This document shows, one piece after another, positions 61,743-64,000 of a DNA stretch of 64,000 nucleotides. A program made the translations under genes and the position numbers. Under the pieces are notes generated by a model. The model worked only from the letters and a program-made list of their open reading frames with translations. It ran no database searches and was not told the origin of the DNA. Within the stretch, counting starts at the first letter, position 1, and each line of letters starts with the position of its first letter. Source of the DNA: Sphingomonas sp. C3-2 (GTDB lineage: Bacteria > Pseudomonadota > Alphaproteobacteria > Sphingomonadales > Sphingomonadaceae); the NCBI RefSeq assembly GCF_033025475.1, contig NZ_CP130322.1, positions 992,001 through 1,056,000 on the forward strand, read 5' to 3'.

Positions 61743-64000
61743 ATGTTGGGCCTAACGCTTAGAGAAGAATTCCGGAGCAAGCGCCTCAAGGGCACCGCGA
61801 TCGAGCTCTCGAACGATTCCAATACCGGCGCGACCCAAATCGCTGCGCAGGAATTTCTCAATATCACATACCCCACTCACGATTTGCTCAAGGGTATTGA
61901 GGCGGTTGGACCCGGCCAGGGACGCCCAGTGGTTGTTATTGGTGAGCGCGGGCTTGGTAAGTCACACTTGATGGCGGCGCTATTTCACGCGGTGAATGAT
62001 GCCGCGTCGACTGGCGCTTGGCTAAACTCTTGGGCAACCACACTGGGCGATCCAAAGATTGCCAACATCGCGTTGCGAGACGGGATGCAGGTGATTGGTG
62101 AAAGCCTGCACCGCCAACGATACAAGTTTTTGTGGGATCTGCTATTTGATCGCCATCCTCACGGGACTTACATCAAGGGCAAGTGGGAAGGCATGGGTGC
62201 GGCGAAGACCGATATCCCTTCCGACAAGCTGATTATGGAGATGCTCGAAGCCGCACCGACGATGCTGCTTCTAGACGAATTTCAGACTTGGTACGACGGC
62301 CTCACGAATACCAAGCAATACCCATGGAAAAATTGGGCATTCAATTTCATCCAGATTCTGTCTGAGATTGCCAAAGATCGGCCTGACCTTCTGGTTCTCG
62401 TGATCTCCGTCCGCAACGGCGGCAGCGACGCATACCAGCAGGTGCATCGCGTCAACCCGGTTGCGATCGACTTTAAGGCCGGCGGTAATGCCGAGCGGAT
62501 CCAACAAGACCGCCGCCGAATGCTGCTGCATCGCCTTTTTGACAACCGCTTGCAGATTGCAAATGGGACGATTGAAGCGCTGGTTGCTCAGCATGTCGCA
62601 GAATATTTCCGGCTGCAGGACATCCCGCCGTCCGAACAAGACCGCAAGCGCACTGAATTCACCGAGTCATGGCCCTATGCGCCGCACCTCCTGCGACTGC
62701 TTGAAGAGCAAGTTCTGATTGCTACCGACGCGCAGGAAACGCGTGACATGATCCGCATTCTGGCGAATTTGTATAAGAGCCGCGGGGAAGCCTCGCCAGT
62801 TCTCACGGCCGCGGATTTTCGCCTCGACGACGATGCTTCAGGCATCGGCGCTCTATTGGATTCGGTATCCAATGAGCATCATCGCACGCTACGGGCCAAG
62901 GCCCAGCAGAACATCATTTCAGTAACTGAGGCGGTGTCGAACCACGCCACTCTCGCTCCGCATCTTCAAGAGATTGTGGGCGCGTTGTGGCTCCGATCCA
63001 TCGCGGTCGGCAATTTGGCCGGCGCGGAGCCTGCAACACTGCAGGTCGATATCACGCGCGACAATGCCGTCGATGACAATGCGTTTCAGGTGGAGCTATC
63101 GACCATCGTCGAGAACAGCTTTAACATCCACCAAGATGGGCCTCGGCTTGTCTTTCGCGAGGAAGAGAACCCTCGTGCAAAATTGATGGCCTGCGCTCGG
63201 AATGACAAACTGTTCACCGACGGGTCCGATCAAGCCCAGCTATCCAAACAAGTGCGCTATGTGATCGGCGGCACGGATGAGGTTGCAAAGCTTTTCCGCG
63301 TTATCGCGTTGCCGAAATCTTGGCAGACCGATCCATGGTCCGCTCTCGATGAAACAGAACAACCAGATCGCTGGGATGACCGCCTGCCGATACTGGTGCT
63401 GCCTGAAGAACCAGAGAATATCGCTCCCGCCCTCGGCCGTTGGCTCAAGGATCATCTGCAGAAGCGGCGCAACACGATTCGGTTTCTCCTCCCGCGTTCT
63501 GGTTCACTCAACGCCTACCAAGATCGCGACCTCTTGATCCTGGCTCGTGCCGAAATGAAGGCGCAGGAATGGAGCGGTCAGAGCCCGGAATACAAAAAGC
63601 TCCATACCGAATACCAAAGCGCGCTCCGGGACATGCTCAAGAAGCGCTTTGATCGCTTCGCTGTTCTGCATCGCTGGAATTTTGCGGACCCGAGCCAATG
63701 CGTGTTCAGCGTTGAGAGCTTGAAGAAGCAAGGCGCCCAGATTCCCGAGGGCATTGAAGAAGCCTTGGTCAACGATCTGTTCGTGCCCGAAGATTTCGAA
63801 GATCTGGTCCTGGAGGCCGCGGCGGATAATTCGGCCGTTGGCAAGCTGCTTCGTGAATTGCAGGAACCCCGGCCTGCGGGTCAGGATTGCATACCTTGGC
63901 TCGGTGAGACGGCCATGAAGGAGCGCATCCTTCGTCTGTGCGCAAAGGGCAAGATCGCCATCAATCTGCGCGGCATGGAATATTTGCAAACACAGCCAGG
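61743..64000 (+). CDS. large P-loop ATPase, DUF499-like, 3' end outside window
   Basis: The first 752 residues of an open gene that runs off the window. The N-terminal ATPase has Walker A GERGLGKSH (residues 67-75), a Walker B LLLDEF (175-180) followed by QTWYDGL, and NITYPTHDLLKGI before Walker A, a layout like DUF499 ATPases that sit in defence islands with DNA methyltransferases and helicases. BrxC/PglY ATPases of BREX share the GxxGxGKSH style, so they are the alternative. The GC content is lower than in the neighbouring chromosome genes. The start ATG 61743 is two bases after the HTH gene. Confidence 0.75.
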   Translation, partial: MLGLTLREEFRSKRLKGTAIELSNDSNTGATQIAAQEFLNITYPTHDLLKGIEAVGPGQGRPVVVIGERGLGKSHLMAALFHAVNDAASTGAWLNSWATTLGDPKIANIALRDGMQVIGESLHRQRYKFLWDLLFDRHPHGTYIKGKWEGMGAAKTDIPSDKLIMEMLEAAPTMLLLDEFQTWYDGLTNTKQYPWKNWAFNFIQILSEIAKDRPDLLVLVISVRNGGSDAYQQVHRVNPVAIDFKAGGNAERIQQDRRRMLLHRLFDNRLQIANGTIEALVAQHVAEYFRLQDIPPSEQDRKRTEFTESWPYAPHLLRLLEEQVLIATDAQETRDMIRILANLYKSRGEASPVLTAADFRLDDDASGIGALLDSVSNEHHRTLRAKAQQNIISVTEAVSNHATLAPHLQEIVGALWLRSIAVGNLAGAEPATLQVDITRDNAVDDNAFQVELSTIVENSFNIHQDGPRLVFREEENPRAKLMACARNDKLFTDGSDQAQLSKQVRYVIGGTDEVAKLFRVIALPKSWQTDPWSALDETEQPDRWDDRLPILVLPEEPENIAPALGRWLKDHLQKRRNTIRFLLPRSGSLNAYQDRDLLILARAEMKAQEWSGQSPEYKKLHTEYQSALRDMLKKRFDRFAVLHRWNFADPSQCVFSVESLKKQGAQIPEGIEEALVNDLFVPEDFEDLVLEAAADNSAVGKLLRELQEPRPAGQDCIPWLGETAMKERILRLCAKGKIAINLRGMEYLQTQP

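Overview
The window looks like chromosome from a sphingomonad-type alphaproteobacterium (Sphingomonadales). The evidence is high GC, four large TonB-dependent receptors, many short-chain dehydrogenases, a P450 with a Rieske oxygenase, two long arylsulfatases, and many 1-4 nt gene overlaps. This placement rests on gene content and protein style, not on a marker-gene comparison.

Layout. 0-6.2 kb: thiolase (cut by the left edge), a DUF2147 protein, a FadL-type channel coupled to an acyl-CoA ligase, and MerR and AraC regulators; this reads as lipid uptake and activation. 6.2-11.1 kb: a compact minus-strand operon of five overlapping genes (aldo/keto reductase, GMC oxidoreductase, ketosteroid-isomerase-like protein, TIM-barrel isomerase, zinc alcohol dehydrogenase). 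11.3-22.8 kb: mostly housekeeping or general genes (methyltransferase, tandem universal stress protein, YbbAP-type ABC exporter with TesA-type esterase, VOC protein, Tat-exported SDR, outer-membrane barrel, [2Fe-2S] ferredoxin, lipoprotein, RlmB, tRNA-Tyr). 22.8-23.9 kb: an orphan stretch of lower GC and an unrecognised secreted protein.

25-33 kb is a sulfatase locus: a regulator made of two fused TetR units, a perfect inverted repeat lying in the divergent promoter, then sulfatase, SDR, TonB receptor and a second sulfatase. 33-41.5 kb looks like a peptide-use locus: XRE-cupin regulator, prolyl oligopeptidase, TonB receptor and a DUF885 peptidase. The last two are divergent, and their shared spacer holds two copies of one palindrome. 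41.6-48.3 kb: a small secreted protein and two more TonB receptors.

48.5-54.2 kb is a tightly overlapping operon: TetR, SDR, aldehyde dehydrogenase, cytochrome P450 and a KshA-like Rieske oxygenase. A TTCGAA-type dyad sits at its start and recurs upstream of a small gene (54.7 kb) and of the TonB receptor at 45.2 kb, which suggests one TetR regulon joining uptake to oxidation. 54.9-60.6 kb: TetR, [2Fe-2S] ferredoxin, an enoyl-CoA hydratase with an extra N-terminal domain, 2-oxoacid:ferredoxin oxidoreductase KorAB and FdxA. Together with the isomerase whose three catalytic residues match steroid delta-isomerase, these loci fit breakdown of steroid- or terpenoid-like (possibly sulfated) substrates. 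That substrate assignment is inference.

The right edge (61.5-64 kb) changes character: lower GC, an excisionase-like HTH protein and the first 752 residues of a large P-loop ATPase resembling DUF499 proteins of defence islands. It runs off the window.
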